Source of the DNA: Bolinopsis microptera
Lineage: Eukaryota > Ctenophora > Tentaculata > Lobata > Bolinopsidae
Length of the DNA stretch: 64,000 nucleotides
NCBI RefSeq assembly: GCF_026151205.1
Contig: NW_026971778.1
Coordinates: 20,477-84,476 of the forward strand
Reading direction: 5' to 3'
In this document: piece by piece, positions 49,148-62,935 of the stretch
Numbering within the stretch: position 1 is the first letter of the stretch
How the letters are laid out: every line of letters starts with the position of its first letter
The notes under the pieces: model-generated
What the model was told of the DNA's origin: nothing
The model's input: only the letters and a program-made list of their open reading frames with translations
Databases searched by the model: none
Made by a program: the position numbers and the translations under genes

Positions 49148-52100
49148 CTGAGAGGGTGAGAGGTTCTTTAATTAGAGCTAATGATTAAATGAGACCCACT
49201 AAAGGTACTAAATTAACCGGACTGCTAGCAAGGAATCGAGAGTGGGAATAAAACTAAAAGCGGAATAAATTTTAAGATAATGAAACAGAAACTGAAAGCT
49301 AAAATATATACCGTTCTAGAATGCCTCCGCAAACTATTGCTCCTTTGTAATGTGCACATGTTAGTAAGTGTAGTAAAAAGATAAAAATAATAAAGCTATA
49401 CAAATGAACGGAGCGGTGAAAATCTGAGAGGGTGAGAGGTTCTTTAATTAGAGCTAATGATTAAATGAGACCCACTTAAGGTACCGGATTAAATTAATTA
49501 ACCGGACTGCTAGCAAGGAATCGAGAGTGGGAATAAAACTAAAAGCGGAATAAATTTTAAGATAATGAAACAGAAACTGAAAGCTAAAATATATACCGTT
49601 CTAGAATGCCTCCGCAAACTATTGCTCCTTTGTAATGTGCACATGTTAGTAAGTGTAGTAAAAAGATAAAAATAATAAAGCTATACAAATGAACGGAGCG
49701 GTGAAAATCTGAGAGGGTGAGAGGTTCTTTAATTAGAGCTAATGATTAAATGAGACCCACTTAAGGTACTAAATTAACCGGACTGCTAGCAAGGAATCGA
49801 GAGTGGGAATAAAACTAAAAGCGGAATAAATTTTAAGATAATGAAACAGAAACTGAAAGCTAAAATATATACCGTTCTAGAATGCCTCCGCAAACTATTG
49901 CTCCTTTGTAATGTGCACATGTTAGTAAGTGTAGTAAAAAGATAAAAATAATAAAGCTATACAAATGAACGGAGCGGTGAAAATCTGAGAGGGTGAGAGG
50001 TTCTTTAATTAGAGCTAATGATTAAATGAGACCCACTTAAGGTACTAAATTAACCGGACTGCTAGCAAGGAATCGAGAGTGGGAATAAAACTAAAAGCGG
50101 AATAAATTTTAAGATAATGAAACAGAAACTGAAAGCTAAAATATATACCGTTCTAGAATGCCTCCGCAAACTATTGCTCCTTTGTAATGTGCACATGTTA
50201 GTAAGTGTAGTAAAAAGATAAAAATAATAAAGCTATACAAATGAACGGAGCGGTGAAAATCTGAGAGGGTGAGAGGTTCTTTAATTAGAGCTAATGATTA
50301 AATGAGACCCACTTAAGGTACTAAATTAACCGGACTGCTAGCAAGGAATCGAGAGTGGGAATAAAACTAAAAGCGGAATAAATTTTAAGATAATGAAACA
50401 GAAACTGAAAGCTAAAATATATACCGTTCTAGAATGCCCTCCGCAAACTATTGCTCCTTTGTAATGTGCACATGTTAGTAAGTGTAGTAAAAAGATAAAA
50501 ATAATAAAGCTATACAAATGAACGGAGCGGTGAAAATCTGAGAGGGTGAGAGGTTCTTTAATTAGAGCTAATGATTAAATGAGACCCACTTAAGGTACTA
50601 AATTAACCGGACTGCTAGCAAGGAATCGAGAGTGGGAATAAAACTAAAAGCGGAATAAATTTTAAGATAATGAAACAGAAACTGAAAGCTAAAATATATA
50701 CCGTTCTAGAATGCCTCCGCAAACTATTGCTCCTTTGTAATGTGCACATGTTAGTAAGTGTAGTAAAAAGATAAAAATAATAAAGCTATACAAATGAACG
50801 GAGCGGTGAAAATCTGAGAGGGTGAGAGGTTCTTTAATTAGAGCTAATGATTAAATGAGACCCACTTAAGGTACTAAATTAACCGGACTGCTAGCAAGGA
50901 ATCGAGAGTGGGGAATAAAACTAAAAGCGGAATAAATTTTAAGATAATGAAACAGAAACTGAAAGCTAAAATATATACCGTTCTAGAATGCCTCCGCAAA
51001 CTATTGCTCCTTTGTAATGTGCACATGTTAGTAAGTGTAGTAAAAAGATAAAAATAATAAAGCTATACAAATGAACGGAGCGGTGAAAATCTGAGAGGGT
51101 GAGAGGTTCTTTAATTAGAGCTAATGATTAAATGAGACCCACTTAAGGTACTAAATTAACCGGACTGCTAGCAAGGAATCGAGAGTGGGAATAAAACTAA
51201 AAGCGGAATAAATTTTAAGATAATGAAACAGAAACTGAAAGCTAAAATATATACCGTTCTAGAATGCCTCCGCAAACTATTGCTCCTTTGTATGTGCACA
51301 TGTTAGTAAGTGTAGTAAAAAGATAAAAATAATAAAGCTATACAAATGAACGGAGCGGTGAAAATCTGAGAGGGTGAGAGGTTCTTTAATTAGAGCTAAT
51401 GATTAAATGAGACCCACTTAAGGTACTAAATTAACCGGACTGCTAGCAAGGAATCGAGAGTGGGAATAAAACTAAAAGCGGAATAAATTTTAAGATAATG
51501 AAACAGAAACTGAAAGCTAAAATATATACCGTTCTAGAATGCCTCCGCAAACTATTGCTCCTTTGTAATGTGCACATGTTAGTAAGTGTAGTAAAAAGAT
51601 AAAAATAATAAAGCTATACAAATGAACGGAGCGGTGAAAATCTGAGAGGGTGAGAGGTTCTTTAATTAGAGCTAATGATTAAATGAGACCCACTTAAGGT
51701 ACTAAATTAACCGGACTGCTAGCAAGGAATCGAGAGTGGGAATAAAACTAAAAGCGGAATAAATTTTAAGATAATGAAACAGAAACTGAAAGCTAAAATA
51801 TATACCGTTCTAGAATGCCTCCGCAAACTATTGCTCCTTTGTAATGTGCACATGTTAGTAAGTGTAGTAAAAAGATAAAAATAATAAAGCTATACAAATG
51901 AACGGAGCGGTGAAAATCTGAGAGGGTGAGAGGTTCTTTAATTAGAGCTAATGATTAAATGAGACCCACTTAAGGTACTAAATTAACCGGACTGCTAGCA
52001 AGGAATCGAGAGTGGGGAATAAAACTAAAAGCGGAATAAATTTTAAGATAATGAAACAGAAAACTGAAAGCTAAAATATATACCGTTCTAGAATGCCTCC

Positions 52101-54105
52101 GCAAACTATTGCTCCTTTGTAATGTGCACATGTTAGTAAGTGTAGTAAAAAGATAAAAATAATAAAGCTATACAAATGAACGGAGCGGTGAAAATCTGAG
52201 AGGGTGAGAGGTTCTTTAATTAGAGCTAATGATTAAATGAGACCCACTTAAGGTACTAAATTAACCGGACTGCTAGCAAGGAATCGAGAGTGGGAATAAA
52301 ACTAAAAGCGGAATAAATTTTAAGATAATGAAACAGAAACTGAAAGCTAAAATATATACCGTTCTAGAATGCCTCCGCAAACTATTTGCTCCTTTGTAAT
52401 GTGCACATGTTAGTAAGTGTAGTAAAAAGATAAAAATAATAAAGCTATACAAATGAACGGAGCGGTGAAAATCTGAGAGGGGTGAGAGGTTCTTTAATTA
52501 GAGCTAATGATTAAATGAGACCCACTTAAGGTACTAAATTAACCGGACTGCTAGCAAGGAATCGAGAGTGGGAATAAAACTAAAAGCGGAATAAATTTTA
52601 AGATAATGAAACAGAAACTGAAAGCTAAAATATATACCGTTCTAGAATGCCTCCGCAAACTATTGCTCCTTTGTAATGTGCACATGTTAGTAAGTGTAGT
52701 AAAAAGATAAAAATAATAAAGCTATACAAATGAACGGAGCGTGAAAATCTGAGAGGGTGAGAGGTTCTTTAATTAGAGCTAATGATTAAATGAGACCCAC
52801 TTAAGGTACTAAATTAACCGGACTGCTAGCAAGGAATCGAGAGTGGGAATAAAACTAAAAGCGGAATAAATTTTAAGATAATGAAACAGAAACTGAAAGC
52901 TAAAATATATACCGTTCTAGAATGCCTCCGCAAACTATTGCTCCTTTGTAATGTGCACATGTTAGTAAGTGTAGTAAAAAGATAAAAATAATAAAGCTAT
53001 ACAAATGAACGGAGCGGTGAAAATCTGAGAGGGTGAGAGGTTCTTTAATTAGAGCTAATGATTAAATGAGACCCACTTAAGGTACTAAATTAACCGGACT
53101 GCTAGCAAGGAATCGAGAGTGGGAATAAAACTAAAAGCGGAATAAATTTTAAGATAATGAAACAGAAACTGAAAGCTAAAATATATACCGTTCTAGAATG
53201 CCTCCGCAAACTATTGCTCCTTTGTAATGTGCACATGTTAGTAAGTGTAGTAAAAAGATAAAAATAATAAAGCTATACAAATGAACGGAGCGGTGAAAAT
53301 CTGAGAGGGTGAGAGGTTCTTTAATTAGAGCTAATGATTAAATGAGACCCACTTAAGGTACTAAATTAACCGGACTGCTAGCAAGGAATCGAGAGTGGGA
53401 ATAAAACTAAAAGCGGAATAAATTTTAAGATAATGAAACAGAAACTGAAAGCTAAAATATATACCGTTCTAGAATGCCTCCGCAAACTATTGCTCCTTTG
53501 TAATGTGCACATGTTAGTAAGTGTAGTAAAAAGATAAAAATAATAAAGCTATACAAATGAACGGAGCGGTGAAAATCTGAGAGGGTGAGAGGTTCTTTAA
53601 TTAGAGCTAATGATTAAATGAGACCCACTTAAGGTACTAAATTAACCGGACTGCTAGCAAGGAATCGAGAGTGGGAATAAAACTAAAAGCGGAATAAATT
53701 TTAAGATAATGAAACAGAAACTGAAAGCTAAAATATATACCGTTCTAGAATGCCTCCGCAAACTATTGCTCCTTTGTAATGTGCACATGTTAGTAAGTGT
53801 AGTAAAAAGATAAAAATAATAAAGCTATACAAATGAACGGAGCGGTGAAAATCTGAGAGGGTGAGAGGTTCTTTAATTAGAGCTAATGATTAAATGAGAC
53901 CCACTTAAGGTACTAAATTAACCGGACTGCTAGCAAGGAATCGAGAGTGGGAATAAAACTAAAAGCGGAATAAATTTTAAGATAATGAAACAGAAACTGA
54001 AAGCTAAAATATATACCGTTCTAGAATGCCTCCGCAAACTATTGCTCCTTTGTAATGTGCACATGTTAGTAAGTGTAGTAAAAAGATAAAAATAATAAAG
54101 CTATA
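49148..54105 (+). repeat. 276-bp tandem satellite, about 18 units
   Basis: CTGAGAGGGTGAGAGGTTC recurs at 49148, 49424, 49709, 49985, 50261 and onward, mostly 276 bp apart. The second unit is 9 bp longer (an extra GATTAAATTAATTAACC-type stretch), and a few units differ by single indels. Units are otherwise nearly identical and have no ORF. The sequence contains many AT runs and a single CCTCCGCAAACTATTGCTCC block. It is unrelated to the 185-bp satellite at 855-3621. Confidence 0.97.
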
Positions 54106-54145
54106 CAATGAAAAACGGCAGCGGTGAAAAACCTATATAACAGCT

Positions 54146-57100
54146 ATTCATCGCTATTTCACCCTTTTACCGCTTATCCTATCATCATGGCCAGGTGAGC
54201 AGGAATTAAAAAGCGCTTATAAGCGTTTTTTTCGATGCGCCCCTACCTGGTCGGAACGGGGTAGTCCCCGGGAAAATTTAAAAAAGCGTTTAAAAACGAT
54301 TTCCAATTTCCCTTAACCGGGTTGGGAACTTTATGTGTTTTTCGAAAACCGGGGGTCCCCGGCAGAATCGGATTTAAAAAGCGCTTATGGGCGCTTATAT
54401 CGCTTTTAAAACCGCTTTTTCTATCCCCCATGGCCTGGTTGGAAAATTAAAAACGCTTAAAGGCTTTTTCAATGCCCCACTAACCTGTGGGAAGGGGGGG
54501 AGTGCCCGGAATTAAAAAAGCGCTCAGAGCCTTTTTAAATGCTCCCCCAAACCCGGGGCGGAACGGGAAATCAAGTGCCCGTTTTAAATGCTTTTTGAGC
54601 ACCGGGGGTACAGGGGCAAGTCGGGTTTTTAAAACCTTATATCGCTTTTCTACCGTTTTTTTCCTTTCCCCCAGGGCCGGTTTTTGGGAAGAATTAAAAC
54701 GTTAAAGGCCTTTTTCAATCTGCCACAAACCGGTGGGAACGGGGGGGCCCCGGAAATTAAAAAGGCTCTTTAGCGTTTTTTTAATGCGCGCTTAAAAGCG
54801 ATTTCTAAATTTCCCCTTTAACCGGGTCAGAACGGGGAAAATCATGGCCCGTTAAGTTTAATGCTTTTCGGCAACCTGGGGTCCCGGGCAGAATCAGGAT
54901 TTAAAAGCCTAAAAGGCCTCATGATCGTTTTTTATCCGCTTCTACTAAATCCTCCCCCCAAATTTTTAAAGGAAATTCGGGAAAAAGGCCCTTTGGGGCA
55001 TGAAAGTGATCTAAATGGTGTTTTTTTTGGAGCGATTCCGAACCCCCCCCATGACGTGGGTTTAAAATGCTTCCCTGGGGTTTAGGGCAAAAAAACCTTT
55101 TTGGGGTCACGGACGGCTAGTAAAATACAATTCGATTTTTAGGCCCCCGGGTTGGGGTTAGGCTTGGGGAAAAGGGGTTATGGTTAATTTGGGGGTTTGG
55201 TTGGGGTTGGGGTTGGGGATTAGGTTTTTTTAAAACCGTTTTGTAGCTGAAAAAACCTAAAAACCAAATCACGTAAATTTTTGGGGGCGGCGAATTAGTA
55301 AAACCGATTTGGGACCCAATAAGGGAACAAATTTTTTACGAGTGCCCCCGTCAATTCTCCAATCACATTAACATGCCTTCGCTAATTTTGGTAAAAATTC
55401 ACCACTAGACTGGGCCTCCCCAAAAGCGTAAATTTGAAAGTTTGACATCGCATTGGATCAATATTTTATTTTGTCCATGTTATTCATTTTAAAAAATGGG
55501 CATATCATTGTTTACCGTTTCCCAAGATTACCCGCAATTGTTTTTTTAACTTATGATAGTCACGCGGCCCTGAATGATCAAATAGCACCCAATCCCCAGG
55601 GTTAACAGCTGTGATACTCAAATTACGGAGTTTCGCAAAGTAGCGGGGCCCCCGCTTTCTTCTCGAAATCCACGGGGCACGTGCTATTGGGGCCAACCAA
55701 ACATTTTAACTCAATGGTAAGTATACTTTTAAAAAAATATTTATCCACAAATATAAGAAATTAGGCCGGCACAATTAGGTGTTTGCATGCTTATAAATAC
55801 GTTTTGCATGGTATAAATCTCTTGTATTTTTAAAAACACACAAACTTATGTTTTATATTGGGTGAAAAAATTTGCCCCAAAATTCTAAACCTGACTCGCG
55901 CGTGCAACATAACACGCGGCGCGCGCACAAAGGCGATTTTGATCTTTTCTTTACTTTAAACAAGGGGCGCAAATTTTTTACCAGGTGCCCCCAACAGTAT
56001 TCAAAGCAAGCCTGGCGTAATTAAACCCTCTAAAACGCGCAAATGGGCGTGTTTATGCGATTTTACAATCAAATAATCAGTTTTTTACAATCAAACTCGC
56101 GCCGGCTCGTATGCATACGTCACTTTTTTTATTGGTATTTGGCTGCACTGATTTTTTTGCGCGGTGAAATTTGGGGTTCTAAACGATCACGTGAAGCTAT
56201 CCATGACTTTCGAACTTTTTTAGGGCGATGAAAGTCGAAATTTTCCCTCACCCCGAAAAAGATTTGGGGGAATGCAGAAGGACAGGCTGAGCCCCCCGCC
56301 CATAACCGGAATTGTAAGCACCCCCCCCGACTTAAGGACGTCGAATTCTTTTAAAAAAAAAATTAAAAACTTTTTCGTTTCCCTGGTCTTTGGGACCGGT
56401 GAGCTTGCTGCTTGTGAATGGTTAAGATAGAATAGATTGTAAGTACGTGTACTAAAAAGTTTATCCCAAATTTACCCGGGGAAATTAGGCCCCAAAATTT
56501 CCCGCACTTTGCATTCTGATAGGGCCCTACGCAGAAACTGCAAAGTGGGGGAAAAATGGGAAACCCAATATAGGGTTCCCAAAAACGAGGGGGTTGGCGC
56601 GACCAAAGCCCCGGGCTCGGGATTAGGGGGGGGGACATAAAAAAACTTCTCAAAATTTAAAATTTTATTGTAACACTTTTTCTGGGAACTGTGAGAATTT
56701 TCACTCCAAAAATTTGTTATACTTTTAAAAGTCATGATTTTCGCCTCACTAGCTGGGTGCCTTTTTGCTCTACCGAGCCCTTGGCTTGCATTGCTTTGCG
56801 CGCGCCCACTCACTTCTTGAGTTTTTGTGAAACAAGCGCCCCCGAAGGGGGGCCCAAAAGCACATGGTTAGGTAATGGAAAAGGGGTAAAAACGACATAA
56901 GCGCCTTTAAGCGCTTTTTAAATCCGACTCTCCCAGTGCACCCCGGGTTTGCCAAAAAAGCACTTATAACGGGCACTCGTTTTTCTATTCCGCCCATTTA
57001 AGGGGAATTGAGAAATCGCTTATAACGCTTATTAATTCCGGGCCCCCCCGTTCCGACCGGGTTGGGGGGCAGAAATTGAAAAACGTTATAAGCGCTTTAA

Positions 57101-57395
57101 AAATTTCTTCCCAACCACCCAGGGGTGGGGAAAAAAAGGGGTAGAAAAGCAATCATAACCCTAAAACCCTTTTAAACCCTACTCTGCCGGTGCACCCGGG
57201 TTGCCAGAAAAGCACATGAAAGTTCAACCGGGTTAAGGGGAATTTGAAAATCGCTTATAACGCTTTTAAAATTCCGGCATACCCCTTTCCGACAGGCTGG
57301 GGCACATCGAAAAACGTTATAAGCGCTTTTTAAATTCCTGCCCCCCTGGCCATGGATGATAAAAAAGCGGTAAAAGCGGTGAAATAGCGATGAAT
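54146..57395. mobile_element. Foldback-like element with long repeat-built inverted arms
   Basis: The left arm (54146 to about 54960) and the inverted right arm (about 56830-57395) share ATTCATCGCTATTTCACC, ATGGCCAGG...GCAGGAATT, AAAAAGCGCTTATAAGCG and a GGGTCCCCGGCAGAATCGGATT block. Each arm is built from about 250-bp tandem sub-units. The core (about 54960-56830) is unique, with short ORFs that match nothing I know. It sits inside the 276-bp satellite, which reappears at about 57880. Exact ends and a duplication cannot be set because the local sequence looks error-rich. Confidence 0.55.
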
Positions 57396-57879
57396 TACCG
57401 TTAAAAAAGCGATTTTTTAAAAAAAAAGCATAAACATTTTAAGCGGGTTTTAAGAGTAAATACGTTTTCCTGACTCAATTTAAAAGCGCTTTAGCGCTTT
57501 TTTTGCCTTTACAAACAAAAAAATTGCACCCCAATATAACGTTTATAACGCTTATAAATGGTTTTAAAAAAGCGCCCACGAAACGCTTATCCCGGGCCAA
57601 CCGCTTATCCACCCGTTTTTTGGCCCAATCCACTGAAAACCGCTTTCAAATCGCTCACGACCCTTAAACGCTTAAAAGCGTATAAGCCTTTTAAATTAAA
57701 AAAGCGCTTTTTTGAATTAACACCAATTAAAGTCGTTATAAAATTTTTTTTTTAACCTTTAAAAACGTAAAAAAAAACGATTTTAAACGGTTTTTTTTTA
57801 AAAAAAAAAGGGCCCAAAAACGCCAATAAGCAATCGCGACGATCAAAAAAATGTTTTGGAAACTTCCGTAAAAAAATAA
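57396..57879. other. Low-quality AT-rich sequence with GCGCTT motifs
   Basis: Homopolymer-rich sequence with scattered AAGCGCTT strings, probably more of the foldback arm or noise. No gene is supported. Confidence 0.35.
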
Positions 57880-58290
57880 AAAAAAAAGCAACAAAGAAGG
57901 GAGCGGTTTAAAATCAGAGGGGTGAGAGGGTTCTTTTAGAGCTAATGATTTAAAAGAGACCCCCTAAAGGGACTAAAAAAACCGACTGTAGCAAAAAACG
58001 GAAATGGGAAAAAAACAAAAGCGGAATAAATTTTAAATAATGAAAAAGAAAATGAAGCAAAAATATACCCTTTTTGAATGCCCCCCGCAAACTTGCCCCT
58101 TTTTAAAGTGCACTGTTAGTAAGTGAAATAAAAAGATAAAAATAATAAAGCTAACAAAGAACGGGCGGTGAAAACGAAGGGTGAAGGTTCTTTAATTTGA
58201 GCTAATGATTTAAAAGAACCCATAAAGGACAAATTTTAAACCCGGTGCTCAAAGGAATCGGAGTGGGAAAAAAACAAAAGCGGGAATAAA
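57880..58290 (+). repeat. Degraded copies of the 276-bp satellite
   Basis: About one and a half units are recognisable (GGTGAGAGGGTTCTTTTAGAGCTAATGATT, in pieces, and AGATAAAAATAATAAAGCTA). They carry dozens of small deletions and homopolymer changes absent from the array at 49148-54105. Confidence 0.85.
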
Positions 58291-61200
58291 TTTTAAAATC
58301 GTTCTTTCTATTAATGTTTAATAATTTCCAGTAATAGGAAATTATTTAAAAATCATTAAAAAACGTAACTGTTCCCTTTTATTTAATAATTTCCAAAAAT
58401 AGGACAATTAGATTTAAAAATCATAAAAATCGTACTCTATTCCCTTTTATTAAAAATTTCCCGTAGAAAGGAAATTAAATTAAAGATCATTTAAAAAATC
58501 AGTACATTAGTTCCTTCTATTTTAAAAATTTCCATAGATAGGGACAATTTGATTTAAGATCATTAAGTAATCACACATCTAGTTCTTTTTATTTAAAAAT
58601 TTAATGATTTCCTGTAGTGGGGCAATTTCTTAATGATCTTTAAATCTAATTGTCCCTATCCGGAAAAAAAATTTAAATAAAGGAACAATGTACTGATTTT
58701 TTAAGTCTTTAAATCAATTGTCCCCATCTACTGGAAAATTATAAATAGAAGGAACTAATGTCTGATTTTTAAAAGATCTTTAAAAACTAATGTCCCCAAA
58801 CTACGGAAAATTATTAAATCATTAAATAGAAGAACTAGATTACGATTTATACTCTGATCTCAAAAAACTAATTGTCCCCGTTACGGAAATCTTTAAATAT
58901 TTAAAAATGTTACTTATGACTTTAAATTAATTGTCCCCACTACTGGAAATTATTAAATTATTAAAAAGAAAGAAATAAAAATAGATACTTAAAGATCTTT
59001 AAGTCTTATTGTCCCCATCACGGAAATTTTTGAATTATTTAAATAGAAGGAACAAAGACTTATTTTAATGATCTTTTTAAAACCAATTGTCCTATCACGG
59101 GAAATTTTTAAATTATTAAATAGAAGGGAATAGATTTATGATTACTTTTGATCTTTAAATCAATGTCCCTATTCGGGAAAATTTTTAAAAAGAAGGGAAA
59201 AATGTACTGATTACTTAATTCTTTAAAAACTAATTTTCCCCATCTCTGGAAATCATTAAACTATTAAAAAGTGATTATTTAAAGATCTTTAAAACTAAAT
59301 TTTCCCCCCTCTACTGGAAATTATTAAAAAGAAGGGAAAAATGTACGATTTCTTATGATCTTTAAATATAATTGTCCCATCTCTGGAAATTTTTAAATTA
59401 TTAAATTTTAAAAAAACGATGACTGATAATTTTCTCAATACTCTAAATCTAAATTTTCCCCATCTACGGAGATCATTAAACTATTAAAAAGGATTACTTA
59501 ATGCTTTAAAAATTTAATTTCCCTATCTATGAAAATTTTGAATTTTTAAATAGAAGGAACTAAATTATGATTACTTAAAGACTTTTAAACTTATTGTCCC
59601 CATCACTGGGAAAATTTTTAAATTATTAAATAGAAGGGAAATAAAGTACTGATTACTTAAGCTTTAATCTTTTTGTCCCCCTTTACTGGAAATTATTGAA
59701 TTTTAAATAAAGAAAAAAGATGTACTTATTTTTTAATGATCTTTAAACCAATTTCCACACTGGAAATTTTTTTAAATTATTAAAAAAAAGGGGAACTAAT
59801 GTAGTATTACTTAATATCTTAATTAATTGTCCCCCTCTACTGGGAAAATTTTTGAAATTTTTTTAAAAAAAGGGAAATTTTAATGTACTGATTACTTATA
59901 AATTTTCCCAAATCTAATTGTCCCCCATCAGTGGAACAATAAACATTAAATAGAAGGGGCTAGATGTCTGACCTAAATCAAATTTTCCCCCTCTACGGGA
60001 AAACATTAAATTATAAAAAAAAGGAACTAGAGTACTGATTACTTAATGATCTTTTTAAATTAAATTTCCCTATCTACTGGGAAAATTTTTGAATTGTTAA
60101 ATAAAGGAATAAAAAATAGAATTTTCTGTTAATTAAAAAAAATATAAATTCCCTACTACTGGAAATTTTTGAATGTTAAATAAAAGGAATAGAATACAGA
60201 AAAATACTGATTACTTAATATATTTAAACTAATTTTCCCATCAGGAAATCATTAAAATTAAAAAGTGATTACTTAATGACTTTAAATCTAATGTCCCCCC
60301 TTTTCGGAAATTATTTTAAAAAAAGGAACGATGTACTGATTGCCCCATCTCTGGAAATCATTAAAAATTAAAAATGATTACTTAAAAATCTTTTTAAACT
60401 AATTTTCCCCCAACACTGGAAAATTTTTGAATTGTTAAAAAAAAGGGAAATAAATACTGTGTACGGGTTACTTAAGATATTTAAAACTAATTGTCCCCCT
60501 CTACAGGAAATCATTAAATTATTAAATAGAAAGAATAGATGTAGTGATATTAATGACTCAAATCTAATTGTCCCCAACACTGGAAAATCATTAAACATTA
60601 AAAGTGTTTTTTTAATGATCTTTAAATCAATTTTTCCCCATCTACTGGAAATTATTAAAAAAAAGGAAATAGAGTACGTTACTTAAAGATTTTTTAAAAC
60701 AATTGTCCCCATTTACTGGGGAAAAATTAAACATTAAAAAAAAAGGAATAGATGACTGATTACTTTTTGATCTTTAAATCTAAAATTGTCCCCCTCATGG
60801 AAATTTTTAAACATTTAAAGAAGGAACAGATTACGGATTACTTAATGACTTTTAAATTAATTGGCCCCCTCTACGGAAATTATTAAAAAATTTAAAAGGG
60901 AAAAGGACTGATTACTTAATGATCTTTTAAAACAATTGTCCCCATTATGGGAAATTATTAAATTATTAAAAGAAGAAATAGATTTACTTTTTATTTAAAA
61001 TCTTTAAATCAATTTTCCCATCTACGGAAAATTATTAAATTATTTAAAAAAAGAAATTTGATTTTTAAGGTCTCAAAAACTAAAATTAATTTTCCCCCCC
61101 TATAGAAACATTAAATTATTAATGAAGACTAGATGTAAGATTACTTGTGATCTTTTAAAACGAATTGTCCCTATCTACTGGAAATTATTAAACTATTAAA

Positions 61201-61640
61201 TAAAGGAACTAATTACGATTACTTTTTGGCCTAAATCTAATTGTCCCCATCATTTGAAATTATTAAATTATTAGATAAAGGAAATAATTTCGATTCTTAA
61301 CTCTGACTTAAATCTAATTTTTCCCCATTACTGTTTCATTTAAAATATTAAATGAGGAACTAGATGTACGATAACTTTAAGATCTTAAATCTAAATTTTC
61401 CCCCCGCATCTACAGAAATTTTTGAAATTTTTGAATAAAATGAAAAAATTAGATAACTTAATGACTTTAAAACTTATTTTTCCCCCTACGGAAATTAATT
61501 AAAATTTTAAATAAAAAAGGGAAAAATTTCTATTTCTTAAAGATCTTTAAATCTTATTGTCCCCCCCCTACTGGAAATCCCTAAATTTTTTAAATAAAGG
61601 AACAAGTATGAAACTTAATGGGGTTTTAAAATCGAATTGT
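58291..61640. repeat. AT-rich repeat array, unit about 80 bp, with orientation switch
   Basis: Units built on TTTAAATCTAATTGTCCCC, CTACTGGAAATTATTAAA and TAGAAGGAACTAGATGTACT recur every 75-90 bp with heavy variation. From 58291 to about 58610 the unit reads on the minus strand. From about 58610 onward it reads on the plus strand, forming a giant inverted repeat. Confidence 0.85.
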
Positions 61641-62080
61641 CCCTATCTGAATCGTGCAGCTGAACGACTAAATTTGAAATAGTAAAACTTTGTCTGAAAT
61701 TTAAACCTCAAAAGCTGATCCGCAGTCTCCGCACTAAAAAAGTTTAATGACCTCAATCACTCATTACTTAACAGTTAACTTCAAAGTGAGTTTTTTACAA
61801 CAGATTTTTTTAAGACTGTATAGTGTAAAAAAAAGGACTTGATCGTTTTTTAAACTTCGATTTTACAATTTTACCCTAAAAAAACACACTGCCATTGGGT
61901 TTTTAAAAAGGGTCATTGTAAAACCTCCACGTAAAGGTCCTAAATCTCTGCCCATGTGGGGCCTGTCAGCATTGCAAAGAATAGCCCTAACAAACGACAA
62001 ACCACAAATTTGGTTTTTATAATATTTAAATTTTGAATAAAGAATTTGAATATTTAATTTTGTTTTATTTGAATATTTTT
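61641..62080. other. Spacer inside the AT-rich array
   Basis: A stretch without the array motif, including GAATCGTGCAGCTGAACGAC near the start. It may be an insertion or a different repeat class. No coding sequence is recognised. Confidence 0.35.
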
Positions 62081-62935
62081 TTTATTCTACTGGAAAAGAG
62101 AAACATTTAAAATATTAAAAAGAAGGGAAAAGAGTCTTTATTTCTTAATGTCCCCATCTTTTAAATCCAAATTTTCCCCAACTGGAAATCATTTAAATTA
62201 TTAAATAGAAGGAACTAGATGTATGTTACTTTTTGATCTCTAAAATTTAAATTTTCCCCATCTACTGGAAAATTTTTGAATTTTTAACTAAAAAGGAACA
62301 GAAATAGATGTACTTGTCCCCTATTTGAAAATCTAAACTATTAAAAAGAAGGAAACTAGAGTACTGATCTCTAAATCTAGTTTTCCCCCTCTACTGGGAA
62401 AACATTAAACATTTTTGAAGGAAAAATGTCGATTACTTAAAGATCTTAAACTAATTGTCCCCCCCTACTGAAATCATTTTAATATTAATTGAAGGAACTA
62501 GAGTACTGTTACTTAAAGATCCTAATCTATTGTCCCCATTTCTGGAAACATTAAACATTAATTAGAAGAACTAGATTCGATTTTCCAATGATCTTAAATA
62601 TTAATTTTCCCCCCCTACTGGAAATTATGAATTTTAAAAAAAAAAGGAACTAGAGTAAATGATTACTTATAATGGCTCTAAACTAATTGTCCTATCTAGT
62701 AGAAATCAATAAACTATTTAAAAAGAAGGGAAAAATGGGCTATCTTTAAAACAAATGTCCCATCTACTGGAAAACTTAAACTATAAAAAGAAGGAACTGA
62801 GACGTTACTTAAAGAACTTTTAATCTAATTTTCCCCACTCGGAATAAAATTAATTTTTTAATAAAAGGGAAATAGAATCTAAATTACTGATTACTTAATG
62901 AATTAAAAACTAATTTTCCCCATTTTGGGGGCCTT
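62081..62935 (+). repeat. AT-rich repeat array, continuation
   Basis: The same approximately 80-bp motif as at 58610-61640, in the same orientation, with equally heavy small-indel variation. Confidence 0.8.

Noticed and set aside
55505-55696. 63-codon ORF with NPGDWVLFDHSG in the foldback core
   Set aside because: It matches no family I recognise, and the surrounding sequence appears error-rich, so no coding call is justified.
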